A stretch of 54,077 nt of DNA from Nemertoderma westbladi (Eukaryota > Xenacoelomorpha > Nemertodermatida > Nemertodermatidae): NCBI GenBank assembly GCA_032718475.1, contig JAUCBJ010000051.1:1-54077 (forward strand), given 5' to 3'. Below are positions 1 through 25,485 of the stretch, in pieces. Positions within the stretch are counted from its first letter, which is position 1, and every line of letters begins with the position of its first letter. The position numbers and the translations under genes were made by a program. The notes under the pieces were generated by a model. The model saw only the letters and a program-made list of their open reading frames with translations, had not been told where the DNA came from and did no database searches.

Positions 1-2845
1 ATCTTTCTCTACAGACATGCTTCTCTCGTGGACTCACCGGATATCTTTCTCTACAGACATGCTTCTCTCGTGGACTCACCGGATATCTTTCTCTACAGAC
101 ATGCTTCTCTCGTGGACTCACCGGATATCTTTCTCTACAGACATGCTTCTCTCGTGGACTCACCGGATATCTTTCTCTACAGACATGCTTCTCTCGTGGA
201 CTCACCGGATATCTTTCTCTACAGACATGCTTCTCTCGTGGACTCACCGGATATCTTTCTCTACAGACATGCTTCTCTCGTGGACTCACCGGATATCTTT
301 CTCTACAGACATGCCTCTCTCGCGGACTCACCCGATATCTTTCTCTACAGACATGCTTCTCTCATGGACTCACCGGATATCTTTCTCTACAGACATGCTT
401 CTCTCGTGGACTCACCGGATATCTTTCTCTACAGACATGCTTCTCTCGTGGACTCACCGGATATCTTTCTCTACAGACATGCTTCTCTAAAGGACTCACC
501 GGATATCTTTCTCTACAGACATGCTTCTCTCATGGACTCACCGGATATCTTTCTCTACAGACATGCTTCTCTCGTGGACTCACCGGATATCTTTCTCTAC
601 AGACATGCTTCTCTCGTGGACTCACCGGATATCTTTCTCTACAGACATGCTTCTCTAAAGGACTCACCGGATATCTTTCTCTACAGACATGCCTCTCTCG
701 TGGACTCACCGGATATCTTTCTCTACAGACATGCCTCTCTCGCGGACTCACCGGATATCTTTCTTTACAGACATGCCTCTCTCGCGGACTCACCGGATAT
801 CTTTCTCTACAGACATGCTTCTCTCGTGGACTCACCGGATATCTTTCTCTACAGACATGCCTCTCTCGCGGACTCACCGGATATCTTTCTCTACAGACAT
901 GCTTCTCTCGCGGACTCACCGGATATCTTTCTCTACAGACATGTTTCTCTCGTGGACTCACCGGATATCTTTCTCTACAGACATGCTTCTCTCGTGGACT
1001 CACCGGATATCTTTCTCTACAGACATGCCTCTCTCGCGGACTCACCGGATATCTTTCTCTACAGACATGCTTCTCTCGCGGACTCACCGGATATCTTTCT
1101 CTACAGACATGTTTCTCTCGTGGACTCACCGGATATCTTTCTCTACAGACATGCTTCTCTCGTGGACTCACCGGATATCTTTCTCTACAGACATGCTTCT
1201 CTCGTGGACTCACCGGATATCTTTCTCTACAGACATGCTTCTCTCGTGGACTCACCGGATATCTTTCTCTACAGACATGCTTCTCTCGTGGACTCACCGG
1301 ATATCTTTCTCTACAGACATGCCTCTCTCGCGGACTCACCGGATATCTTTCTCTACAGACATGTTTCTCTCGTGGACTCACCGGAATCTTTCTCTACAGA
1401 CATGCTTCTCTCGTGGACTCACCGGATATCTTTCTCTACAGACATGCCACTCTCGCGGACTCACCGGATATCTTTCTCTACAGACATGCTTCTCTAAAGG
1501 ACTCACCGGATATCTTTCTCTACAGACATGCTTCTCTCGTGGACTCACCGGATATCTTTCTCTACAGACATGCCTCTCTCGCGGACTCACCGGATATCTT
1601 TCTCTACAGACATGCTTCTCTCGTGGACTCACCGGATATCTTTCTCTACAGACATGCTTCTCTCGTGGACTCACCGGATATCTTTCTCTACAGACATGTT
1701 TCTCTCGTGGACTCACCGGATATCTTTCTCTTCAGACATGCCTCTCTCGCGGACTCACCGGATATCTTTCTCTACAGACATGCTTCTCTAAAGGACTCAC
1801 CGGATATCTTTCTCTACAGACATGTTTCTCTCGTGGACTCACCGGATATCTTTCTCTACAGACATGCTTCTCTCGTGGACTCACCGGATATCTTTCTCTA
1901 CAGACATGCTTCTCTAAAGGACTCACCGGATATCTTTCTCTACAGACATGCTTCTCTCGTGGACTCACCGGATATCTTTCTCTACAGACATGCCTCTCTC
2001 GCGGACTCACCGGATATCTTTCTCTACAGACATGCTTCTCTCGTGGACTCACCGGATATCTTTCTCTACAGACATGCTTCTCTCGTGGACTCACCGGATA
2101 TCTTTCTCTACAGACATGCTTCTCTCGAGGACTCACCGGATATCTTTCTCTACAGACATGCTTCTCTCGTGGACTCACCGGATATCTTTCTCTACAGACA
2201 TGCTTCTCTCGTGGACTCACCGGATATCTTTCTCTACAGACATGCTTCTCTCGTGGACTCACCGGATATCTTTCTCTACAGACATGCTTCTCTCGTGGAC
2301 TCACCGGATATCTTTCTCTACAGACATGCTTCTCTCGTGGACTCACCGGATATCTTTCTCTACAGACATGCTTCTCTCGCGGACTCACCGGATATCTTTC
2401 TCTACAGACATGCTTCTCTCGTGGACTCACCGGATATCTTTCTCTACAGACATGCTTCTCTCGTGGACTCACCGGATATCTTTCTCTACAGACATGCTTC
2501 TCTCGCGGACTCACCGGATATCTTTCTCTACAGACATGCTTCTCTCGTGGACTCACCGGATTTCCTTCTCTACAGACATGCTTCTCTCGTGGACTCACCC
2601 GATATCTTTCAGACATGCTTCTCTCGTGGACTCACCGGATATCTTTCTCTACAGACATGCTTCTCTCGTGGACTCACCGGATATCTTTCTCTACAGACAT
2701 GCTTCTCTCGTGGACTCACCGGATATCTTTCTCTACAGACATGCTTCTCTCGTGGACTCACCGGATATCTTTCTCTACAGACATGCTTCTCTCGCGGACT
2801 CACCGGATATCTTTCTCTACAGACATGTTTCTCTCGTGGACTCAC

Positions 2846-15671
<12,826 letters not shown>

Positions 15672-16696
15672 TTTGCCAATTAACTAAATATATTAACTAT
15701 ATTAATAGGCCTATTATTCAACTTATTGTGATTATGCCTGTCCTAAGATCAGTAACTAGTTCACAAAGCATTAAACATGACTTAAAGTACGGTATGCCTG
15801 ACCTACACCCACACACCTCACCCTGGAGTTGTTGAGCAGTAATGCCCACAGGCACACCTGTACTGCAATTGTATTTAAAAAAAAAAAGGTTAATTTATGT
15901 AATTATGATGATAGGGGATCGGTTTGCATTTCACTAAGGTGCAGTGCCGGAGGACCAAGAAACAAGTCCCTAAAAGGTGCCACCCTGCTCCAGCTCCATA
16001 GCCCGGGAAATTCAAATGAAATTAATAATTTGTAGGCCTATTGGTAATGGTGACAGATCAAATCTGCCACCTATCAGCAGATAGGTATGATAGGCAATAG
16101 GTAGGTAGGATGATAGGCTGATAGGCCTATCACTGATATACGGTAGGGTTAACCCGTTAGCTATACCAACCAATTCCGGACAAAATATTGAATTTCCCTC
16201 TCTTACTTCAGTTTGACCAATCATAAGACTGCAAATTAAGTTTTTTCTTTACATTACATTCTTCAGCTTCAAAATAAAACACTAACATCAATTGCCCAGT
16301 GCCACCTTGTGGGTGGGACTGGGCATTCTTTTTGTTGAGTCTGGCTTGTCCGGAATTGGTGTACCAAGCACAATTCCGGAAATAATGGTAGGCAATGCAG
16401 ACTCAAAAGTGGCTCCGATCAAAATAACCAATTATGTTGCACCAATTCCAGACAGAGAATGAAAGTGTTACCAATGTGCTATGTCTGTGAAATGAAGGTT
16501 TCAACCTATTTCTTTTTTGCAAACAATGTTATATTCATATTTTGTACAAACTATGACTGCAAACCTACAGCTGTACAGTCAAGCCGGCCACCTGCTGAGC
16601 TATTACTGTGTTGCCGTTCCTTGTTCTTTCTGTCTTTCAACCTATCCTCGTTTTTTTAGACTACTTCCATTCTGCACTTGGCACTTGGCTGCTTGG
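15672..16696. other. Upstream region of PSMC2
   Basis: This region should contain the PSMC2 promoter, but no TATA box or clear start site stands out. An inverted pair of ACCAATTCCGGACAA motifs occurs near 16167-16182 and 16343-16357, with further TCCGGAAT copies to ~16380, suggesting a small decayed mobile element. Short open frames are not convincing. Confidence 0.4.
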
Positions 16697-17569
16697 CAGT
16701 AGGGAACATACCCTTAAATAAGCTCCAAAAGTGGGTTCTTATTTAAGGAAAATGGCTCTTATTTAGGGGTTTTTGGGCCTTTTTTGGATATTTTTTCGAC
16801 ATAACATGCAAGAACTTGTTTCAGTAAAAAATACCGCATATTTTTATTTCACAATATAAAAGTTGGTTCTTTCTTGAACATAATGCAAAAAACCAGAAAA
16901 TATTTCACCGTCCGGTTTTTTTTCTACAAGCGTTTTAAAATTGCATCAAAAATACGACCAGTTCCTAAATAAGAGCGATTTTTTAAATTTACCTTATTTA
17001 AGACATCGAAATTGTACACATAAATACTAAAAGTCCTTAAATAAGAACTTTCTGACATGGGTTTCTTATTTAGGTATACAATTTCATTCCAAAATCTGCA
17101 TACTCCTTACAGCCTTAAATAAATTAAATATTTCTCATTTCTCACAGAGAGTAGAAGCAGTTCCGCGACAATAATAATATTGCCCCTCAAAAGAGGGCCC
17201 TTACTGCATCAGGGACGCGTTTTTCGGCAGAGCCCCGTCAGCTGAAACAGCCAGTGCCGCTAGTCGATGGGGTTGACTTGTTGACGAGAGGCTATTATGA
17301 CTTATGAGGCGCAATGGGATACGCATCGCGTATCTCCTTCTGTCAACCAATACTGGCCTCATTTCTCATATATTAAATTAAATAAATTAAATATCCTTAT
17401 ATAATGTCTCTTATAACCTTGTCTCCCAGCACCGTCCTCCTTCTGCCCTTATCTGCTTATGACAGTTATGATATGACCTCCTACCTGCCTAACCTTGACA
17501 GGACATTGCAAGATGCAGAGATAACTGGATAAGGGATCTTCTGAGCTTAATTGGATAGGTGCAAAAATG

Positions 17570-20500
17570 CACCACGAGCAACAATGACCTACAATAAGCA
17601 ACAACGAGCAACAAACGAACAATGAGCTGATGAGTAACAAAACAACGAGCAACAACGAGTAACAATGAGTAACATTGAGCAATAATACTGTAATAAAGTA
17701 CAACAACGAGCAATAATGAGGAACAACGACTGAACGAGCAACAATGAGCAACAACGAGTAACAATGAGCAACAACGAGTAACAATGAGCAACAACGAGTA
17801 ACAATGAGCAACTACGACTACTACGAGTACCATTGAGCAACAATGAGAAACAATGAGCAACAACGAGCAAAAATGAGCAATAATAAAGTACAACAACGAG
17901 CAACAATGAGCAACAGCGAGAAACAACGAACAACAATCAGCACTAATGAGGAACAACGACTGAACGAGCAACAACGAGCAACAATGAGCAACAATGAGCA
18001 ATGACAAAGTACAACAACGAGCAACAACGAGAAACAGCGAGCAACAATGAGGAACAACGACTGAACGAGCAATAATAAAGTACAACAACGAGCAACAATG
18101 AGCAACAACGAGTAACACTGAGTAATAATGAGCAACAACGAGCAACAATGAGCAACAACGAGAAACAGCGAGCAACAATGAGGAACAACGACTGAACGTG
18201 CAATAATAAAGTACAACAACGAGCAACATTGAGAAACAACGAGCAACAATGAGCAATAATAAAGTACAACAACGAGAAACAACGAGCAACAATGAGCAAT
18301 AATAAAGTACAACAACGAGAAACAACGACCAATAATTAGGACATGAGGAACAACGAGTAACAATGAGCAACAATGACAATGAGTAAGAACGAGTAACATT
18401 GAGCAATAATAAAGTATAACAACGAGTAACATTGAGCAACAATGAGAAACACTGACCAACAATGAGCAATAATAAAGAACAACAACGAGCAACAATGAGC
18501 AACAACGACTGAACGAGCAACAACGAGTTATATTGAGCAACAACGAGCAATAATAAAGTACAACAACGAGAAACAACGAGCAACAATGAGGAACAACGAT
18601 TGAACAAACAATAATAAAGTACATCAACGAGCAACAATGAGTAACAATGAGCAACAACGAGCAATAATAGAGTACAACGAGCAATAATAAAGTACAACTA
18701 ACGAGCAACAATGAGCACCAACAAGCAACAATGACCAACAATAAGCAACAACGAGCAACAAATGAACAATGAGCTGATGAGTAACAAAACAACGAGTAAC
18801 AATGAGCAACAACGAGTAACATTGAGCAATAATAAAGTACAACAACGAGCAATAATGAGGAACAACGACTGAACGAGCAACAATGAGCAACAACGAGTAA
18901 CAATGAGCAACAATGAGAAACACTGAGCAACAATGAGCAATAATAAAGAACAACAACGAGCAACAATGAGCAACAACGAGCAATAATGAGCAACAACGAC
19001 TGAACGAGCAACAACGAGTTATATTGAGCAACAACGAGCAATAATAAAGTACAACAGCGAGAAACAACGAGCAACAATGAGGAACAACGATTGAACGAAC
19101 AATAATAAAGTACATCAACGAGCAACAATGAGTAACAATGAGCAACAACGAGCAATAATAGAGTACAACGAGCAATAATAAAGTACAACTAACGAGCAAC
19201 AATGAGCACCAACAAGCAACAATGACCAACAATAAGCAACAACGAGCAACAAATGAACAATGAGCTGATGAGTAACAAAACAACGAGTAACAACGAGCAA
19301 CAACGAGCAACAACGAGTAACATTGAGCAATAATAAAGTACAACAACGAGCAATAATGAGGAACAACGACTGAACGAGCAACAATGAGCAACAATGAGTA
19401 ACAATGAGCAACAACGAGTAACATTGAGCAACAATGAGAAACAATGAGCAACAACGAGCAATAATAAAGTACAACAACGAGCAACAATGAGCAACAGCGA
19501 GAAACAACGAACAACAATGAGCAATAATGAGGAACAACGACTGAACGAGCAACAACGAGCAACGATGAGCAACAACGAGTAACATTGAGAAACACCGAGC
19601 AACAATGAGCAATGATAAAGTACAACAACGAGCAACAATGAGCAACAACGAGTAACATTGAGCAACAATGAGCAACAACGAGCAAAAATGGGCAATAATA
19701 AAGTACAACAACGAGCAACAATGAGCAACAGCGAGAAACAACGAACAACAATGAGCAATAATGAGGAACAACGACTGAACGAGCAACAACCAGCAACAAT
19801 GAGCAACAACGAGTAACATTGAGAAACACCGAGCAACAATGAGCAATGATAAAGTACAACAACGAGCAACAATGAGCAACAACGAGTAACATTGAGCAAC
19901 AATGAGCAACAACGAGCAAAAATGGGCAATAATAAAGTACAACAACGAGCAACAATGAGCAACAACGAGAAACAGCGAGCAACAATGAGGAACAACGACT
20001 GAACGAGCAATAATAAAGTACAACAACGAGCAACAATGAGCAACAACGAGTAACGCTGAGTAATAATGAGCAACAACAAGCAACAACGAGCAACAATGAG
20101 CAACAGCGAGCAACAATGAGGAACAACGACTGAACGAGCAATAATAAAGTACAACAACGAGCAACATTGAGAAACAACGAGCAACAATGAGCAATAATAA
20201 AGTACAACAACGAGAAACAACGACCAATAATAAAGTACAACAACGAGCAACATTGAGAAACAACGTACAACGAGCAACAATGAGCAATAATAAAGTACAA
20301 CAACGAGAAACAACGACCAATAATTAGGACAGGAACAACGAGTAAGTCGAGTAACAATGAGCAACAATGACAATGAGTAACAACGAGTAACTTTGAGCAA
20401 TAATAAAGTATAACAACGAGTAACATTGAGCAACAACGAGCAACAATGAGCAATAATAAAGAACAACAACGAGCAACAACGAGAAACAACGAGCAATAAT

Positions 20501-20940
20501 GAGCAACAACGACTGAACGAGCAACAACGAGTTATATTGAGCAACAACGAGATATATTGAGTAACAATGAGCAATAATAAAGTACAACAACGAGCAACAA
20601 CGACTGACCGAGCAACAACGAGTAATATTGAGAAACAACGAGCAACAATGACAATGAGCAATAATAAAGTACAACAACGAGAAACAACGAGCAACAATGA
20701 GGAACAACGATTGAACGAGCAATAATAAAGTACAACAACGAGCAACAATGAGTAACAATGAGCAATAATGAGCAACAACGAGCAATAATAGAGTACAAGT
20801 ACAACGGGCAACAACGAGCAATAATAAAGTACAACTAACGAGCAACAATGAGCACCAACAAGCAACAACGAGCAACAATGACCAACAATGAGAAATAATA
20901 AAGCACAACGAGCAGCAATGAGCAACAACGAGCAACAAAC
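17570..20940. repeat. 10-bp satellite (GAGCAACAAC family) filling element A
   Basis: About 3.4 kb consists of degenerate 10-bp units such as GAGCAACAAC and GAGCAACAAT, punctuated by AATAATAAAGTACAACAA modules. Longer blocks of several hundred bases are duplicated, for example ~18560-18780 and ~19040-19270. Because 10 is not a multiple of 3 and the unit lacks stops on the minus strand, all three minus frames stay open for hundreds of codons and read as Leu/Cys/Ser/Val-rich repeats. These are not genes. Confidence 0.93.
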
Positions 20941-21829
20941 TGCGTCGAACCGGATTGAATGTGGGGGAGCGGAGCGGGAGAGACATATTCAAGTGAGCGA
21001 AGCCTTAGCATATGGGTGCTATTAACGAGTTGTCTGTCGTCGTTGTAAATTTTTTATCGTTAATAACTCGGTCATTCCATGATGAAATTAAACGAAACTT
21101 AGTATGTATGTAGTCTGTCAAAAGATTAGAAATAATCTGAAGTTTGGTAAAAAACAAACGAACGCAATGAGGCAAATTAAGGAGACGAGTATTGTGTTGA
21201 ACGACCTCTGACTAACGAAAGACAACATGTTAATGGGGTGGGGCCCCTATCAGATAGGGCTAGCTAAGGCTTTGCTCACTTCATGCTGCGCAAAGGTCCC
21301 ACGAACGTGTCCCACTCCCGCCTGAGTCAGTTGAGCCAAAAAACGTCATCCAGTCATCATCTTTAACCTTCATAACGTCTATCAGCTGCCCGACGGAACC
21401 ATCTTTGTGCCTATTGACATGACATTGACATTAGTTTTTCACTTTTTTCACACCTTTCAAGTTCAACATTGTGGACAATCCATATAAGTGGGGCGTAACG
21501 CGGAGCAGAAGAGGAAATGCAGGACACAAGTTAGTTTTTCGAAACTGTGCGGCGTGTCCAGTTACTTGAGTCATGTTTCATCGAAATACGTGACAATGTA
21601 TGTGCGCTCAGATGGGCGATGGGCTATTCTTTTGAATATCAATGGGCTATTCTATGCTACCGTGTGAGGTAAGAATGCCAGTGCTAGCAACTTCATTATG
21701 ATACGATATTCTATAGAGGATTTATAGAGTGCAGTGCAACCATTGTCCTTATCCTTAACCCAACAATTAGCAATATACAGACTGACATAAATCAAAGAAT
21801 TATGAAAGAAGTGTAACACATACTGTAAG
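20941..21829. other. Unique interior of element A to the right of the satellite
   Basis: About 0.9 kb of non-coding sequence between the satellite and the right inverted arm. It has short words such as GTCGTCGTTG and AAGCCTTAGC that recall the small TIR elements elsewhere in the window, but no clear boundaries and no ORF. Confidence 0.4.
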
Positions 21830-22265
21830 GAATAAGGAATATTTATTTTATTTAAGGAATGTGCAGATTTTGGAATACAATTGTATTCCTAAATAAGAAA
21901 CCCCGGTCAAAAAGTTCTTATTTAGGGACTTTTAGTATTTATGTGTACAATTTCGATATCTTAAATAAGGTAAATTTAAAAAATCCCCCTTATTTAGGAA
22001 CTAGTCGTATTTTTGATGCAATTTTAAAACGCTTGTAGAAAAAAAACCGGACGGTGAAATGTTTTCTGGTTTTTTGCTTTATGTTCAAGAAAGACCCAAC
22101 TTTTACATTGTGAAATAAAATTATGCGGTATTTTTTCCTGAAACAAGTTATTGCATATTATATCGAAAAAATATCCAAAAAAGGCCCAAAAACCCCTAAA
22201 TAAGAGCCATTTTCCTTAAATAAGAACCCACTTTTGGAGCTTATTTAAGGGTATGTTCCCTACTG

Positions 22266-22802
22266 CTTGGTACGTGCCGTACGTCAGTACGTGTTCAGAA
22301 GACAGGAAGACTCCAAGAAGCTCGTAAAATAGTGTTACAGTCTCACAGTATTACTTTATTCCGTTATTATAAAAGTGGCCCCTGGTTTCCCATGCCAATA
22401 GCCTGACCATCGCGTTACTCAATGGCCTGACTGCCCGATGGCATGCCCTGATCTGAACTGTTGCGCATGCAGTATCAGCCTTCAATTTTCATGCAGCATC
22501 TGAGCATGCTGCATGCAGTGCACAAAATGCTGATGACAATTGTCAAAATATACCAGTCTACACTCTACAACTTCTGAACTTCTAATAATCTGATAATACC
22601 TGCCTTAGCTTTCAGGCTTTGGCTGCCTAACAACTCAAGCCATCACCTTGCACCAGTCTGCCAGTCTGTCTGTTCTGTCCTGGTTATGCTTAACCTTTTA
22701 ATGTTTTGCTTACCTACTGTCTACTGACCTATCAGCCTATATCAGTATATACTGTAGGGCAGTAGGCAGGTAGGGGTAGGCAGTAGGCCTATTAAATACA
22801 GT
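22266..22802. other. Low-complexity spacer between elements A and C
   Basis: The spacer has palindromic GCATGC words around 22460-22520 and CAGTAGG/CTACTG-rich sequence around 22700-22790. No gene was seen. Confidence 0.4.
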
Positions 22803-24658
22803 CAGTCGGTGAGAAGTCAAAAATTGGACTTGAGTCCAAAATTGGACTTCGACTCCAGTTCAAGTCCAAAATTGGACTTCTGTGAGTCCAATATTGGACT
22901 TCAAATCAGCCAATTGTTCCAGGGCCTTCGGTAATTGGATCGGGCGGGATTTTTTTCTTTTAATCGAAAATATATCAAAAAATAAGAGTTTTGAACAGGG
23001 GGACCTGAAATTCACCAGGGGGAACTTTTTTATAAGGCTTTGAATTTTTACAAAAGTCCAATATTGGACTTTACGTCCAATTTTGGACACGACATTGAGA
23101 ATCTAACTTAAATGTACATGAAGCATAACAGATGAGAGACAGCCAGACAGCTATTAAGTTATGGAAAGTTACCTTTGCAGCTCTCTGTATGTATCTTCAA
23201 TGTAACTGTACTTAGAATATAATGGTACATTCTAGCATTCTAGTTCTAGGTACTTTGTACTTTACTTTTAGCATATTGTTTAGTTTACATTCATGTTATG
23301 TCTAACCTTACAGCCTTATGTACCCAGGACTTTAGAGTCTTTAGGACTAGATTAGATTATGCTCCAAGAAATTTTTAATTACAAATTATATTTGGTGGAA
23401 ACTGGTAGCAATGCCAGGTTTTCCAACTGCAGCTGCTGCTAGGGCTTACTACAGTACACGCTACGATTTCGTCTACGCTTATGGGACCCCTATCAGAAAG
23501 AAATACTACAAGTTGATGCTACCACCATCTCTTCTAATTTTTCCATACATCAGGGAGGGTATTTGAAATCGAATGGATAATGAAACGGGATTAACTGATT
23601 AACGTGTTGGGGTCTCCACATAATAAGTAGCCTACAGAAGTAACACACGTCATAAACCAATGGAGGGAAAGGGACAGGTTACAGACAGACAGAGTTAGGC
23701 TTTTCTAACTAAAACAATAAACGGCCACTTTTGACTTTACCAATTGAGGGAGCCCTATCACCACATACTACTAACTACAATCCAGCAATCGGCATGCTGC
23801 ATTGCAGCTGCATTTTATATATATAGGCCCTATTAAGAATGCTGTGCCGGCTTATTGACAGAAGTGCGCCTCCACAACTCCCTTTACACTCTTACAGCCT
23901 TATCACCCATGACATTTGCTATCAGATCATCCGCATCTTCAAGGCCAGTGTCCTTTGAGACAGTAAGAAAGACTGAAAGATGCGTCTCAAGAAAGTCATG
24001 GGCTGTCCACCATGCTTATTTACTCCATGAGGTGCACTGGCTGGTCCTCATGACGAAAGCAATGTCCTGCAAATCGGAGGCGGCTTTGTTCTAGTGTCAA
24101 GCTTGGGGGAACTAATGAGACACCTCCAATGTTATATAGTGTCTGGTTGGAGATGTGTGCATTGTACTTGACACAGTGAACCCAATCAAAACAATTAGCC
24201 AATAAACATTAACTCAATAACATAATAGGTTACAGTTTACAGTAGTCTTATTTTTGCCATACGAAAATACCACAGGTATGGGTATGTATGAACTATACAG
24301 CTATAACTCAACTACCGCTACTGCGGTATACACCACTAAGGCAGTAAGGCTACCGCAAAGCCATACCACTACCGCAAAAAGTAACTACTGATGTCTGACT
24401 GTTACGTGTGCGATCTGCGATCCCTGCTTATAATACTTATAATAATTAATTTGATCATTAAAATGATGTTGCATTGTAATTATGTAATATATATGTACTG
24501 ATACGGGATGCAGTTTTGATTGAAATACCGATATACAGTATGGCAGCATGGGTACACTTAGAGTTGTACTAAAGTCCAATATTGGACTTTGGAGTCCAAA
24601 ATTGGACTTGAAGTCTAAAATTGGACTTGAAGTCCAATTTTTGACTTCTCACCGACTG
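22803..24658. mobile_element. Element C: 1.86-kb TIR element with iterated AGTCCAAAATTGGACTT motifs and 5-bp target duplication
   Basis: The ends are inverted copies of CAGTCGGTGAGAAGTCAAAA. The flanks carry a perfect 5-bp duplication ACAGT (22798-22802 and 24659-24663). Subterminal regions on both sides repeat the palindromic motif AGTCCAAAATTGGACTT several times (about 22825-22900 and 24570-24640), with another pair near 23055-23090. The interior has no transposase but does contain a fragment of a LINE 3' coding end on the minus strand. Confidence 0.88.
23850..24202 (-). pseudogene. LINE ORF2 C-terminal fragment inside element C
   Basis: In two minus-strand frames the sequence reads RLRFAGHCFRHEDQPVHL, then KDTGLEDADDLIANVMGDK. 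This matches the widespread LINE pattern F-A-G-H-C-x-R followed by D-T-G-L and M-x-D at the very end of the reverse-transcriptase ORF. The frame is broken and the upstream RT core is absent. A related fragment is at 40440-40800. Confidence 0.65.
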
Positions 24659-25485
24659 ACAGTACAGCAGTATGGAGTATATTAACATATAGCAAGGGCC
24701 TAGCTGCCTAGGCCTATCTGTATATTACAGTCAGACAGTATATATTCCGAATTATATTAAACTGTTAAAAGTATTACAGTATTACCGGTATACTAAAATA
24801 CTTCACAGTCTGACAGTACCGGCCACTGCGCTGTACCGGCCACTGCGCTGTACCGGTATAACACTGTCTGACTGTTATACGACCGGTACTGTTATAATAA
24901 CAGTACAGCAGTAGGCCTACAGGCAGTAGGGAACATATGCTTAAATAAGCAGTACGGGTCGCACTTCTTATTTACAGATCGCACTGCTTATTTAGGCAGT
25001 TTTACTCTAATTTTTGTGTTGTTTTGATGGTTTGACAGGTAGCAAATCAAAAGGGCCCCAATTTTTCTCCTCCAATGGGAACGTTTGTATACCCTGAGTC
25101 ATATTTTGAAATCAGCAATTAATTCTGTCGTGTAGAAGTCAATATAATAGGCTTCTACTATGAAGCAGTAGTTCCAATATCTCCTGGAATACTTTCTGAC
25201 GAGGCGCACTTCCTAAATAAGAGTTTTGGCTTGTTTAAATAAGCAGTGCGATCTTAACCAAGTTTGTAGTTACTTCTTAAATAAGCAGTGCGGGGTTGTT
25301 ATAACTTCCGGTTACTTCTTAAAGAAGCAGTTTTTTATCTACTCACTCGTTTTTTTATCTACTAACTCATACCTATGAACCTATCTGACTAAAATAGTTA
25401 AATTATGTGTATCAAATAAACCTGTCAGCCTGTACCGGTAATACTATTGTATATGTGAGTCGCCCATTGCTTGTAAATTGTAATA

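Larger units (their letters stand above)
16697..22265. mobile_element. Element A: 5.6-kb non-autonomous DNA transposon with ~430-bp inverted ends and 5-bp target duplication
   Basis: The ends are exact inverted copies beginning CAGTAGGGAACATACCCTTA. The inverted similarity extends about 430 bp on each side (16697 to ~17130 and ~21830 to 22265). The flanks are a perfect 5-bp duplication CTTGG (16692-16696 and 22266-22270). Each arm contains many TTAAATAAG or CTTATTTAGG motifs in both orientations. The first 14 bases are shared with element B, so A was probably mobilised by a B-type transposase. Its interior is mainly a 10-bp satellite and has no transposase gene. Confidence 0.9.

Noticed and set aside
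17449-20992. Leu/Cys/Ser-rich membrane-like proteins on the minus strand
   Set aside because: All three frames are open because the 10-bp unit lacks stops. Overlapping frames with the same composition show a repeat artefact.
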